Source: DATKYV01 sp035528275
GTDB taxonomy: Bacteria > Acidobacteriota > Terriglobia > UBA7540
Assembly (NCBI GenBank): GCA_035528275.1
Contig: DATKYV010000070.1
Location: 1-18,564 of the forward strand
DNA length: 18,564 nt
Reading direction: 5' to 3'
The stretch's first letter is position 1. Each line of letters starts with the position of its first letter. The position numbers were made by a program, and so were the translations under genes. Shown piece after piece: positions 1 through 6,429 of this stretch. The notes under the pieces are model-generated. The model was given only the letters and a program-made list of their open reading frames with translations. It searched no databases and was not told where the DNA came from.

Positions 1-115
1 AAGAGGCGCAGGTGCGCGTGGATGCAAGAATAAATAAACTTGGCCCTAGCAAGAAAAAACAAGACTTGCAGGAATTCTATTATCCCCTTTTGGGGGATCT
101 AAAGAGGTCTGTATA
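1..115. other. left flank of the IS; probable displaced leader of the kinase gene
   Basis: No gene is supported here. The stretch is more A/T-rich than the rest. It holds a small hairpin (ATCCCC at 82-87, GGGGAT at 93-98) and a TATTAT hexamer at 78-83 that could be a -10 box on the plus strand, but no good -35 box lies at the right distance. If the insertion sequence is removed, this DNA becomes the immediate 5' region of the kinase at 1210, so the original promoter may lie here or beyond the window edge. Confidence 0.4.
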
Positions 116-126
116 AATAGATTGAC
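116..126 (+). repeat. left terminal inverted repeat of the IS630 element
   Basis: AATAGATTGAC, identical to the complement of 1181-1191. It is preceded by the TA target duplication at 114-115. It lies just outside the stop codon of the second transposase frame (133). Confidence 0.85.
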
Positions 127-132
127 GCATGA

Positions 133-789
133 TCAAAAAGAGAGAGGGCATCTTCGGAAGAAGGAGCGGATGACCTGAGGCCGTCGCCGCAGTCGGTGCA
201 AGGCTAGGCGGATGCTGTGTTCGAGGACTTGCAGGTTGGGCGGGCACTGTCCCGAGAGCGCGTGGTGTTTCATCCAGGCCCACAGCCCCTCGTCGGGATT
301 CAGTTCCGGGGCATAGGCCGGCAGACGATACACCCGGAGCCGGGCGTGATGGGCTTCGAGCGCCGCCCGCGTCTTTTTCGAGCGGTGGGAGTTCAAACCG
401 TCCCAGAACAGGAAGATCCTGCCTGGAATCCAGTGCAGCAGGTGGCGGACGAAGGCGATGACTTGGGGGCTGGCGATCGTGCCCCGCACCAAACGGAGAT
501 AGGCGTGCGGGTTCGGCGTGACCGCCGAGATGGCCGACAGCTTCGGCCAGTTGAAGCAGTGGTAGAGCCACGGCGTCTGGCCTCGCGGGGCCCAGGTTTT
601 GCAAGGCGTAGGCAGCAGCGAGAAGCCGCTCTCGTCGACAAAGACCAGCGTGGCCTTCAGGCTTTGGGCTTTTTTTTCAAGCGCGGCCAGGTGTGTTTCA
701 CCCAGCGCTGGATGGCCGCCTCGTCGCGTTCGCGGGCGCGGCGGGCCGGCTTCTGCCAGCTCCAGCCGAAGCGGTGCAGCAGGCGGCAA
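133..789 (-). CDS. IS630 transposase, second frame (DDE catalytic part)
   Basis: The open frame runs from 789, but real use probably begins at 669 after a -1 shift from the first frame, giving a fused transposase of 339 residues, a normal IS630 length. In fused numbering the DDE triad is D173 (VDESGF), D251 (FLFWDGLNSH) and E288 (in LPAYAPELNPDEGLW), all intact. This RNase H-like domain cuts and joins DNA at TA targets. The region between 669 and 789 overlaps the first frame and has no convincing start with a ribosome binding site (only a TTG at 789), which favours frameshifting over independent initiation. It ends with TGA at 133-135, just inside the left terminal repeat. Confidence 0.87.
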   Translation of the reverse strand: MPPAAPLRLELAEAGPPRPRTRRGGHPALGETHLAALEKKAQSLKATLVFVDESGFSLLPTPCKTWAPRGQTPWLYHCFNWPKLSAISAVTPNPHAYLRLVRGTIASPQVIAFVRHLLHWIPGRIFLFWDGLNSHRSKKTRAALEAHHARLRVYRLPAYAPELNPDEGLWAWMKHHALSGQCPPNLQVLEHSIRLALHRLRRRPQVIRSFFRRCPLSF

Positions 790-1151
790 ACATGATCGCG
801 GTCATAACGCACCCCGAAGTGTCGCCAAATCAGATCGGCGACGCGCTGCGTGGTCCAGATGGGCGAAGAGAATCCGTAAGCCTCGGCCCCCTGGGCCAGC
901 AGGCGCGGAAGCCGGACCATCTGTCGGCGGGCCAGCTTGGACGGCCGTCCGGGGCGTGGGCGACGGTGCAAGCCCGCGGCACCGCGCCGGCGCCATCGCG
1001 GAGCCCAGACAAACACCGCTTGGCGGCTCACGCCGAGTTGCCGGGCAATCGCAGCGAGCGACTCTCCACGCTGGAAGAGAGAAGTCGCCGCCAGTCGCCG
1101 CGCTTCCATCGCGCTCGCGTCTCGTCGGGGACGTACGGAGTGGTCGGCCAT
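657..1151 (-). CDS. IS630 transposase, first frame (HTH, N-terminal part)
   Basis: This frame encodes 164 residues from ATG at 1151. Residues about 20-75 form a helix-turn-helix of the IS630/winged-helix type (ESLAAIARQLGVSRQAVFVW), followed by a basic proline-rich linker (RRPRPGRPSKL) and a second helical DNA-binding region (RVADLIWRHFGVRYDRDHVC). The frame ends in a TGA six residues after an A8 run. By itself it has no catalytic residues. It would bind the terminal repeats and would become part of the full transposase only after a -1 frameshift at 669-675. No Shine-Dalgarno sequence precedes the ATG, and the predicted transcription start falls on the ATG itself, so translation may be leaderless. 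Alone, the product could act as a DNA-binding repressor of transposition, as known for some split transposases; that role is inferred. Confidence 0.85.
   Translation of the reverse strand: MADHSVRPRRDASAMEARRLAATSLFQRGESLAAIARQLGVSRQAVFVWAPRWRRRGAAGLHRRPRPGRPSKLARRQMVRLPRLLAQGAEAYGFSSPIWTTQRVADLIWRHFGVRYDRDHVCRLLHRFGWSWQKPARRARERDEAAIQRWVKHTWPRLKKKPKA
669..675 (-). other. -1 ribosomal frameshift site (A AAA AAG) in the transposase
   Basis: On the minus strand an A8 run (670-677) followed by G gives the heptamer A AAA AAG in phase with the first frame (codons AAA at 674-672 and AAG at 671-669). Slipping back one base places the ribosome on GCC at 669-667 in the second frame, which continues directly to the catalytic domain. 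The zero-frame stop is 3 codons after the slip codon. The heptamer and its phase are seen in the sequence; the frameshifting activity is inferred. Confidence 0.75.
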
Positions 1152-1157
1152 AGACCG

Positions 1158-1185
1158 ACTCTACCACCCAAAATGAATCTGTCAA
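1158..1185 (-). promoter_or_regulatory. predicted transposase promoter
   Basis: On the minus strand there is a perfect TTGACA (1185-1180) whose TTGAC lies in the terminal repeat, a 16-nt spacer, and TAGAGT (1163-1158), which matches the -10 consensus at 4 of 6 positions. The start site would fall at about 1151, on the A of the transposase ATG, so the message may be leaderless. Confidence 0.45.
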
Positions 1186-1191
1186 TCTATT
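1181..1191 (-). repeat. right terminal inverted repeat of the IS630 element
   Basis: GTCAATCTATT on the plus strand, complement of the left repeat, followed by TA at 1192-1193. Its inner edge supplies the TTGACA -35 box of the predicted transposase promoter. Confidence 0.85.
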
Positions 1192-1196
1192 TATGC

Positions 1197-1204
1197 AGAG
1201 GTCT
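1197..1204 (+). promoter_or_regulatory. ribosome binding site of the kinase, also one half of a split direct repeat
   Basis: AGAGG (1197-1201) lies 8 nt before ATG 1210, fixing that start. The longer octamer AGAGGTCT (1197-1204) also occurs at 103-110. With the IS removed the two copies would be in tandem, separated by 8 bp. Confidence 0.6.
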
Positions 1205-1209
1205 TTAAG

Positions 1210-3222
1210 ATGGCCGAGCACATTTCCAGCTATCGCCTCGAGGGGGAGATTGCCCGTGGCGGCATGGGGATTGTCTATCGTGCCGTCCACACGGTGTTCG
1301 ACGAAGTGGTGGCCATCAAGGCCATCTTCCCCGAGCTGACTCTCAATCCCGAACTGCGCGCTCGCTTCGTGAACGAGGCCAAAATCCAGCGCCGGCTCCC
1401 GCATCCCAACATCGTCCAGATCCGCGAGTTCCTGATCGACCAAGAACGGTTCTACATTGTGATGGAATTTATCGAGGGCGAAACGCTCGCCGAGCGCCTG
1501 AGGCGGCTGGGCGCGCCGATGCTAGCGAACGAGGCGCTCGATATCTTCCGGCAGGCTTTGCGGGGCCTCGCCGTCGCCCACTCCCAGGGCGTCATTCACC
1601 GCGATATCAAGCCCTCGAACATCATGCTCACGCGCGACGGTGTGGCCAAGCTCACCGACTTCGGCATTGCGCGCGCCGTGGGCGTTCCTGGACTCACCCG
1701 CACCGGGACCGCTCTCGGCACGCCCGCCTACATGGCTCCCGAGCAGATTCAAGGCCACAAGGTGGACCAACGCAGCGACATCTATTCGCTGGGAGTCACT
1801 CTCTACGAAATGGTGGCCGGGCGCGTGCCGTTCGAGAAGCCCAAGGATTCCGACAGCGACTTCCAGGTCCTGCGGGCGCACATTGAAGAGCCGCCTCGAC
1901 CGCCGACCCGCGTTGTGGCGACAATCCCGCCATTTGTCGAGGGAGCCATTCTCAGGGCGATGGCCAAACGTCCCGACGAGCGCTTCGCCTCGTGCCAAGC
2001 GTTCGAGGCGGCGCTGGTTCACCAGGAACTGCCCACAACCAGAAAAGTCGTTCCCACTATCCAGCCGAGCGTCGCTTCGACACCGGCCGCCCCCGCAAGA
2101 CGTGGCATCCCGAAAGCGGAACTGCCCCAACGGGCGCCGGCGAAGGCGAAGATCAGGGCAGGCCACCTGTGGGCCCTGTTGGTACTCGCGGTGGCTATTG
2201 GCGTGGTCGGATACTGGCTCTACCGAGTGCGACCAGGCCCGTCACCGACCGTCACGCCTTCCCCGACCGGAGAGCTTCCGGCAACCAAACAAAGCCCACC
2301 TGCCGCCGAGTTAGCAGCACAGGTTCAGTCGCTCATTAAGCAGGCCAACCTGGCCCTGGATCGCGGGGAGTACGATGCGGCGATTGCTGCCTACCGCCGC
2401 GCTCTTCAGGTGGACGCGACAAACCAGGAGGCCCGTCGCGGCATTGACCGCGCGCAGAGTGCTAAAGCTGCCGAGCTATCGCCAGTTGCCGCGCAACAGC
2501 GGCCTTACACCGTCGAAGACCTGAAGAGGCTCGCCCAAGCTGGCGTTACCGAAAAGCGCTTGCTTGACTTGGTGAAGCAACGAGGGGTCGGCTTTTCCCC
2601 CACGCCAGAAGTGCTCGAAGAGCTGGGCCGAAGCGGAGTCCCGCTCTCGGTGTTGGGCGAGATTCGCGAGCTAATACCGCCATACCGGCCTTATGCCTTG
2701 AAGCAGACGTTGACCGGGCACGAGGCTGACGTCGACTCGGTTGCCTTCAGCCCGGACGGTCGGCTCTTGGTCGCGGGGAGCCCCAAGACAATCATGGTTT
2801 GGGACGTGACGAGCGCGTCGCTGGAGCAGACGTTGAGCGGGCACCTTGACATGGTCTCGGTCGCCCTCAGCCCTAACGGCCACTTTCTGGCCTCGGCGGA
2901 CTGGAACAAAAGCATCGGGCTCTGGGATGTGGCGAGCGGGGCGCTGAAGCAGACGTTGAGCGGGCACCGAGCCCCGGTATATTCAGTCGCCTTCAGCCCC
3001 GACGGCCGCCTCCTGGCCTCAGGGAGCGCGGACAAGACAATCAAGCTTTGGGACGTGGCGAGCGGAGCGCTGATGCAGACCTTGGACGAGCGCCAACAGC
3101 CTGTGTCGTCAGGCGGCTTTTACACGGAGGTGGTTAGGTCTGTCGCCTTCAGCCCGGATGGCCGCCTCCTGGCCTCGGGGAGCTCGGAAAAGACAATCAA
3201 GCTTTGGCAGCGCGCGCAGTAA
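1210..3222 (+). CDS. membrane Ser/Thr protein kinase with TPR and WD40 repeats
   Basis: This is a 670-residue Hanks-type kinase. The kinase domain spans about 8-270, with the glycine loop (GEIARGGMG, 12-20), Lys37, Glu56, HRDIKPSN (H130, D132, K134, N137), DFG (D150) and APE (176-178), so it should be active on Ser/Thr. A proline-rich linker is followed by one TM helix (about 318-340) that puts the kinase in the cytoplasm and the rest outside. Beyond it come one or two TPR-like helices (about 368-415), a short helical module (433-490, two LxxxGV-like halves) and four WD40 units (497-667). Four blades are too few for the usual seven-bladed propeller, and the stop follows the fourth directly. 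Autophosphorylation on activation-loop T163-T171 is likely for the family. An IS630 copy sits 16 bp upstream of the start and may have cut the gene from its promoter. Substrates are not evident; the nearest gene downstream is convergent. Confidence 0.93.
   Translation: MAEHISSYRLEGEIARGGMGIVYRAVHTVFDEVVAIKAIFPELTLNPELRARFVNEAKIQRRLPHPNIVQIREFLIDQERFYIVMEFIEGETLAERLRRLGAPMLANEALDIFRQALRGLAVAHSQGVIHRDIKPSNIMLTRDGVAKLTDFGIARAVGVPGLTRTGTALGTPAYMAPEQIQGHKVDQRSDIYSLGVTLYEMVAGRVPFEKPKDSDSDFQVLRAHIEEPPRPPTRVVATIPPFVEGAILRAMAKRPDERFASCQAFEAALVHQELPTTRKVVPTIQPSVASTPAAPARRGIPKAELPQRAPAKAKIRAGHLWALLVLAVAIGVVGYWLYRVRPGPSPTVTPSPTGELPATKQSPPAAELAAQVQSLIKQANLALDRGEYDAAIAAYRRALQVDATNQEARRGIDRAQSAKAAELSPVAAQQRPYTVEDLKRLAQAGVTEKRLLDLVKQRGVGFSPTPEVLEELGRSGVPLSVLGEIRELIPPYRPYALKQTLTGHEADVDSVAFSPDGRLLVAGSPKTIMVWDVTSASLEQTLSGHLDMVSVALSPNGHFLASADWNKSIGLWDVASGALKQTLSGHRAPVYSVAFSPDGRLLASGSADKTIKLWDVASGALMQTLDERQQPVSSGGFYTEVVRSVAFSPDGRLLASGSSEKTIKLWQRAQ
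2698..3207 (+). repeat. four tandem WD40-coding repeats
   Basis: Four units code for the pattern QTL-SGH-(6)-SVAFSPDGRLLASGS-(4)-IKLWDVASG. Units 3 and 4 are nearly identical in their cores at DNA level (for example GGCCGCCTCCTGGCCTC occurs in both). Unit 4 has an insertion of about 9 residues before its first strand. Such repeats can expand or contract by recombination, which may explain the short array. Confidence 0.8.
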
Positions 3223-3328
3223 AGTAAAGCCAGAGAGACTGGAAAGCCCCCGTAGCGGTTCCACCGTCTGGCCAGCGAAACGCCCAGGCCAAAAAGCTGG
3301 CCGGGGGGGCCCGCTGGGTCGGGCAGGA

Positions 3329-3351
3329 GGGGCGACGCAACGCCTCGCCCC
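3329..3351. other. hairpin between convergent genes
   Basis: GGGGCGA (3329-3335) and TCGCCCC (3345-3351) form a 7-bp stem with a 9-nt loop, 107 bp after the kinase stop codon. No T tract follows on the plus strand. It may end kinase transcription or be part of an interspersed repeat. Confidence 0.35.
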
Positions 3352-3353
3352 GA

Positions 3354-3379
3354 CGAAAACCGCCGGTGGGACACCGGCG
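3354..3379 (-). terminator. probable rho-independent terminator of the protease-hydrolase-phosphatase operon
   Basis: On the minus strand CGCCGGT, loop GTCCC, ACCGGCG (3379-3361) is followed by GTTTTCG. The hairpin begins 15 nt after the stop codon of the histidine phosphatase. The T tract is short. The same kind of GCCGGTGGGACACCGGC sequence recurs as an intergenic repeat in genomes of this sort (from memory), so the hairpin may also be a repeat unit. Confidence 0.5.
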
Positions 3380-3393
3380 CTACAGCGACCGGA

Positions 3394-3945
3394 CTAGGGT
3401 TTGGGCAAGCGTTTCACTTCAACCCCGGCCACGCTTTCGCCGTCCAGCATGAAGACCACGCCCTCGCAGAAACCGATTTCGCCGCCGATCGAATCCAGCG
3501 CGTAAGGCTCGCAGCCATGGAGCGCCGCGGCTTCCAGGATTCCGCCGTGGGAGACCACCAGGGCTCGGCCCTCCTCGGGGAGCCCGCGAGCGACGCGCTT
3601 CACGGCGCCAAGGAAAGTTTCGCCCTGCAGGCGCAGATAGTTGAGCACCTCGGGAATCTCCCAGCAGGCTGCGAGCCGGCTGATGCCCCGCTTCTTGGCG
3701 AGTTTTGAGACCTCGGCGTCGAAAGGCTCCCAGGGATTCACGGCGGTGAAGGCTTCATCCACTTCGTAGCGCTCGAAGCCGAAGGCCTCCAGAGTCTCAC
3801 GGGCGCGCTCCTTGGGGCTGGAAACGCAGAGATCGTATTGAGACGCCAGCAGAGCCCGCGCGTTGCGCGCCAGTTCCCTGCCCTCTTCGCTCAACCCTTT
3901 CCCTTCCCCGCGCTTGCTGTGACGGAAAACCTCAACGTATTTCAT
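3394..3945 (-). CDS. SixA-like histidine phosphatase superfamily protein
   Basis: The product is 183 residues from ATG 3945, which has GAGGG 10 nt upstream; a GTG at 3954 would add three residues. The histidine phosphatase core is present: R8-H9 (FRHSKRG), R47 in SSPKERARET, and H133 in VSHGGI. H9 would take the phosphoryl group and H133 complete the phosphate pocket. The family includes SixA (phosphohistidine), cofactor-dependent mutase relatives and phosphoesterases; the small size and lack of insertions favour a SixA or general phosphatase role, substrate unknown. The usual RHG is RHS here, and the residue after SHGGI-L is Glu where many members have Arg. Its ATG is 11 nt after the stop codon of the hydrolase, so it is translated as the last gene of that operon. 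No signal peptide, so cytoplasmic. Confidence 0.82.
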   Translation of the reverse strand: MKYVEVFRHSKRGEGKGLSEEGRELARNARALLASQYDLCVSSPKERARETLEAFGFERYEVDEAFTAVNPWEPFDAEVSKLAKKRGISRLAACWEIPEVLNYLRLQGETFLGAVKRVARGLPEEGRALVVSHGGILEAAALHGCEPYALDSIGGEIGFCEGVVFMLDGESVAGVEVKRLPKP

Positions 3946-3956
3946 CGCCTGCACCC

Positions 3957-4874
3957 TCAGGGCAATTTCGCCTCGCCGGGCTGAATTATAATACCGCCCG
4001 GTTTCGCAGCCGCAGTATCTGCCATCGCCGGTGGCGTCGCTTCGATCAGAGATTTCATTCGCTTTAGATAATCTTCGCCGCCGACGATGAAAACATCGTC
4101 GTGCCCAGCTCCTTCGACAGTAAAGAACTGCTTGGGCTCTGGCGCCGCTTCAAAAAGCCTCCGCCCCATTGAAAATGGAATTACCTCGTCGCGGGTGCCA
4201 TGGATCACGAGTATGGGCGCGCGGACCGCAGCGATCTTCGTGGCGGAATCAAACCGGCTCTTCACCGCGTACTCAAACAATGGAATGCGCAGCACCCTTC
4301 TCGCCATCTCGCGGATGGAGGTGAACGTACTCTCGACGATCAAGCCCCCGCACGTGCGACGCGACGCCAGATCAATTGCCACCGCCCCGCCCAGGGATTG
4401 CCCGTAGAGGACAATATTCTGAGGTTCGAACCCTCGCACCTCCACAAGATAGCGATAGGCCGCCTCGCCATCGCGGTAGACCCCGGGTTCGTCCGGCGAT
4501 CCCTCGCTTTTCCCGTAGCCGCGGTAGTCGATCGCGAAGATATTCACGCCCAACCGCGACAGAACCTTTGTGCGGCTTAGCCCGAACCCGATGTTTTCAG
4601 CGTTACCGTGAAAACACAGCAGGACTTTAGGCGAATCCGGCACAGGAAAAAACCATGCGTTCAACCTTATGCCGTCCGCGGCGCTGATCCAAACCTCTTC
4701 CGGGGGAAGGCCGTAGCTCTGTGGCAAAGGATCAAAGCCCTCGGGGAAGCGCGGAGGAAAGAAGATGAGCCGGTTTTCAAGGAAGCGGATCAAAACCACG
4801 GCCACGATCAGACCTGCGCCGACTGCAATGAGCACAGTCATGCTGCGCCTCTTGAGGTTGGGAGAAACCACCAT
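3957..4874 (-). CDS. membrane-anchored alpha/beta hydrolase (YqkD/BEM46-like)
   Basis: The product is 305 residues from ATG 4874, chosen because GGAG lies 7 nt upstream; ATG 4841 (294 residues, AGAGG 8 nt upstream) is an alternative. The frame is open to 5117, but that extension lies inside the protease gene and does not look like protein. One N-terminal TM helix (about 12-30) precedes an alpha/beta hydrolase fold: oxyanion HGNAEN (from H89), AIDYRGYGKSEG, nucleophile elbow GQSLGG (S160), acid D229 (HGTRDE) and H258 (GAGHDD). All catalytic residues are in place. Members are esterase or acyl-transfer enzymes with broadly unknown substrates, anchored to the inner membrane. The tail (about 280-305) is a low-complexity Ala/Pro/Gly extension. 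It lies 55 bp after the HtrA gene and 11 nt before the histidine phosphatase ATG. Confidence 0.88.
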   Translation of the reverse strand: MVVSPNLKRRSMTVLIAVGAGLIVAVVLIRFLENRLIFFPPRFPEGFDPLPQSYGLPPEEVWISAADGIRLNAWFFPVPDSPKVLLCFHGNAENIGFGLSRTKVLSRLGVNIFAIDYRGYGKSEGSPDEPGVYRDGEAAYRYLVEVRGFEPQNIVLYGQSLGGAVAIDLASRRTCGGLIVESTFTSIREMARRVLRIPLFEYAVKSRFDSATKIAAVRAPILVIHGTRDEVIPFSMGRRLFEAAPEPKQFFTVEGAGHDDVFIVGGEDYLKRMKSLIEATPPAMADTAAAKPGGIIIQPGEAKLP

Positions 4875-4929
4875 CTCATCTCCGGCGACTCGTCCGTCAT
4901 ACCTCGGGCCGAAATGGCTGAGGATCGCC

Positions 4930-6429
4930 TTACGGCGAAATGACAACAAATCCCCCGCTGCCCTGCCGGTTGACGCGCAGCAGCGTTTCTCCGGTGGCGT
5001 CGCCGGCGAGCCGGTCAAAGTCCTCCACCGTCTCAACCCGCTGGCGGTTGATGCTCTGGATGACATCCCCGGGCTGCAGCCCCACCCGGGTCGCCGGGCT
5101 GTCGGGATCCAGATCACTGATCACCACACCCGGCGTATCCGAGCGGAGTCCGAGCTGGTTGCGGATTGCGGGGGTCAGGTCTTGCACCGTCACGCCGCGC
5201 AGGGCGCTGTTGGCCGGTGCCGTACCGGTCCCCGCCATGCCCGCGGGCAGTTCGCCCAGCGTCACTCTAATGTTGAGTTCCTGCCCATCGCGCAATATGC
5301 CGAAGGAAATCTCCGTTCCGGGGGGAGTGCTCGCCACCAGTGACTGGAACTGGGTGGCATCGGTGAGGACCCGGCCGTTAAACCTGCGGAGGACGTCTCC
5401 CTGTTTGAGGCCGGACTTGTCGGCGGGGGAGCCAGGATCGATGTGCTCGATCAGGGCTCCGGCAAGGTCGGGCACCTTGAACTGGCGAGCCAGCGCGGGA
5501 TTCAAGGGGCGAACGCCCACGCCCAGATAACCGCGCGTCACCTTCCCGGTTTTGACCAGGCTCTCCATCACGTGCTTGGCGAGGTTGGAGGGGATGGCGA
5601 AACCGACGCCGTTCCAGCCACCTCCACCATCCTGGCCCTGACTGGCGCTGAGGATGGCGGTATTGATCCCCACAACCTGGCCGCGCACGTTCACCAGCGC
5701 GCCGCCGGAGTTGCCGGGATTGATGGGGGCGTCGGTCTGAATGAAATCCTCATACTTCTCAATCCCCAGGCCGGAACGGCCCATGGCGCTGACAATCCCT
5801 CGCGTTACCGAGAAATTCAGGCCGAAGGGATTTCCGAAAGCCATCACGGTGGCCCCCACGCGCAGCTCGGAAGAATCACCCCAAGGGACCGTCGGCAAAT
5901 CCTTGGCCTCGATCTTCAGGACAGCCACATCGGTCCGCGGGTCGGCGCCCACTAACCGGGCTTTGAAAATCCGCCGGTCCACAAGCATCGCTTCGATCTC
6001 GGTGGCTTTGGCGATCACATGATTGTTGGTGACGATGTAGCCATCCGGAGAGAGGATGACTCCGCTGCCCAACGAGTGTTCTCTGTACTCGCGGGGAATC
6101 CCGAATTGCTGGCCAAACATGTCGCCGAAAAACTGCCGGAAAAACGGGTCCGTGAAGAACGGCGATTGCTGGACTTTAATGACCTGCGTGGTTCGGATGT
6201 TTACGACGGCGGGGGTAACCGCCTCGGCGATCCGCTCGAAGGCGTGATTCTGTTTCTCCAGAGCTTCGATCTCCGCGCCGCCTAGGCCCTCACCCTCCGC
6301 CAGCGCGAAGCGGGAGCTCCGCGAATCCATGTAAAGAATCGCCGACAGGACCAGGCAGAGGACCCCGATCAGCGTCAGACTGAGTCCCAACAAGTTCTCG
6401 CGAAGAAATATGGACGTTCTGCCTTTCAT
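4930..6429 (-). CDS. htrA: DegP/DegQ-type (HtrA) periplasmic serine protease
   Basis: This is a 499-residue HtrA protease. An uncleaved-looking TM anchor at about 12-34 is followed by a trypsin-like domain with H137 (NNHVI), D167 (RTDVAVL) and S241 (GNSGGAL), and then two PDZ domains (about 300-392, with GYLGVGV, and 411-495). The order and length match DegP/DegQ/MucD proteins, which degrade or refold damaged envelope proteins. The loop between the first strands (FFTDPFFRQFFGDMF) is of the short DegQ/DegS kind with the usual aromatic cluster. ATG 6429 has a strong GAGGAGG site 6-12 nt upstream. It is first in a three-gene operon with the hydrolase and the histidine phosphatase, and a long intergenic region lies upstream. 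The exact subfamily symbol is not certain from sequence alone. Confidence 0.95.
   Translation of the reverse strand: MKGRTSIFLRENLLGLSLTLIGVLCLVLSAILYMDSRSSRFALAEGEGLGGAEIEALEKQNHAFERIAEAVTPAVVNIRTTQVIKVQQSPFFTDPFFRQFFGDMFGQQFGIPREYREHSLGSGVILSPDGYIVTNNHVIAKATEIEAMLVDRRIFKARLVGADPRTDVAVLKIEAKDLPTVPWGDSSELRVGATVMAFGNPFGLNFSVTRGIVSAMGRSGLGIEKYEDFIQTDAPINPGNSGGALVNVRGQVVGINTAILSASQGQDGGGGWNGVGFAIPSNLAKHVMESLVKTGKVTRGYLGVGVRPLNPALARQFKVPDLAGALIEHIDPGSPADKSGLKQGDVLRRFNGRVLTDATQFQSLVASTPPGTEISFGILRDGQELNIRVTLGELPAGMAGTGTAPANSALRGVTVQDLTPAIRNQLGLRSDTPGVVISDLDPDSPATRVGLQPGDVIQSINRQRVETVEDFDRLAGDATGETLLRVNRQGSGGFVVISP

Larger units (their letters stand above)
116..1191 (-). mobile_element. complete IS630-family insertion sequence
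   Basis: The element is 1076 bp. It is bounded by perfect 11-bp terminal inverted repeats (AATAGATTGAC at 116-126 and its complement at 1181-1191) and flanked on each side by TA (114-115 and 1192-1193), the target duplication known for the IS630/Tc1/mariner superfamily. It encodes a transposase on the minus strand in two overlapping frames, with HTH domain and full DDE triad. The symmetry between the two ends extends outward to a 19-bp near-repeat (108-126 against 1181-1199, one mismatch). I read this as a palindromic target site, not as a longer repeat. Both frames look intact, so the copy is probably recent and possibly active. Confidence 0.9.

Noticed and set aside
217..795. Plus-strand open frame inside the IS element
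   Set aside because: It is antisense to the DDE transposase frame and has no family features; the minus-strand reading explains the DNA fully.
2698..3207. Tandem DNA repeats as a CRISPR-like or satellite array
   Set aside because: The repeats are in frame and encode WD40 blades with diverged sequence; there are no unique spacers.
4875..5117. N-terminal extension of the hydrolase frame
   Set aside because: The extra 81 codons overlap the HtrA gene in another frame and look non-protein; a better start with a ribosome binding site is at 4874.
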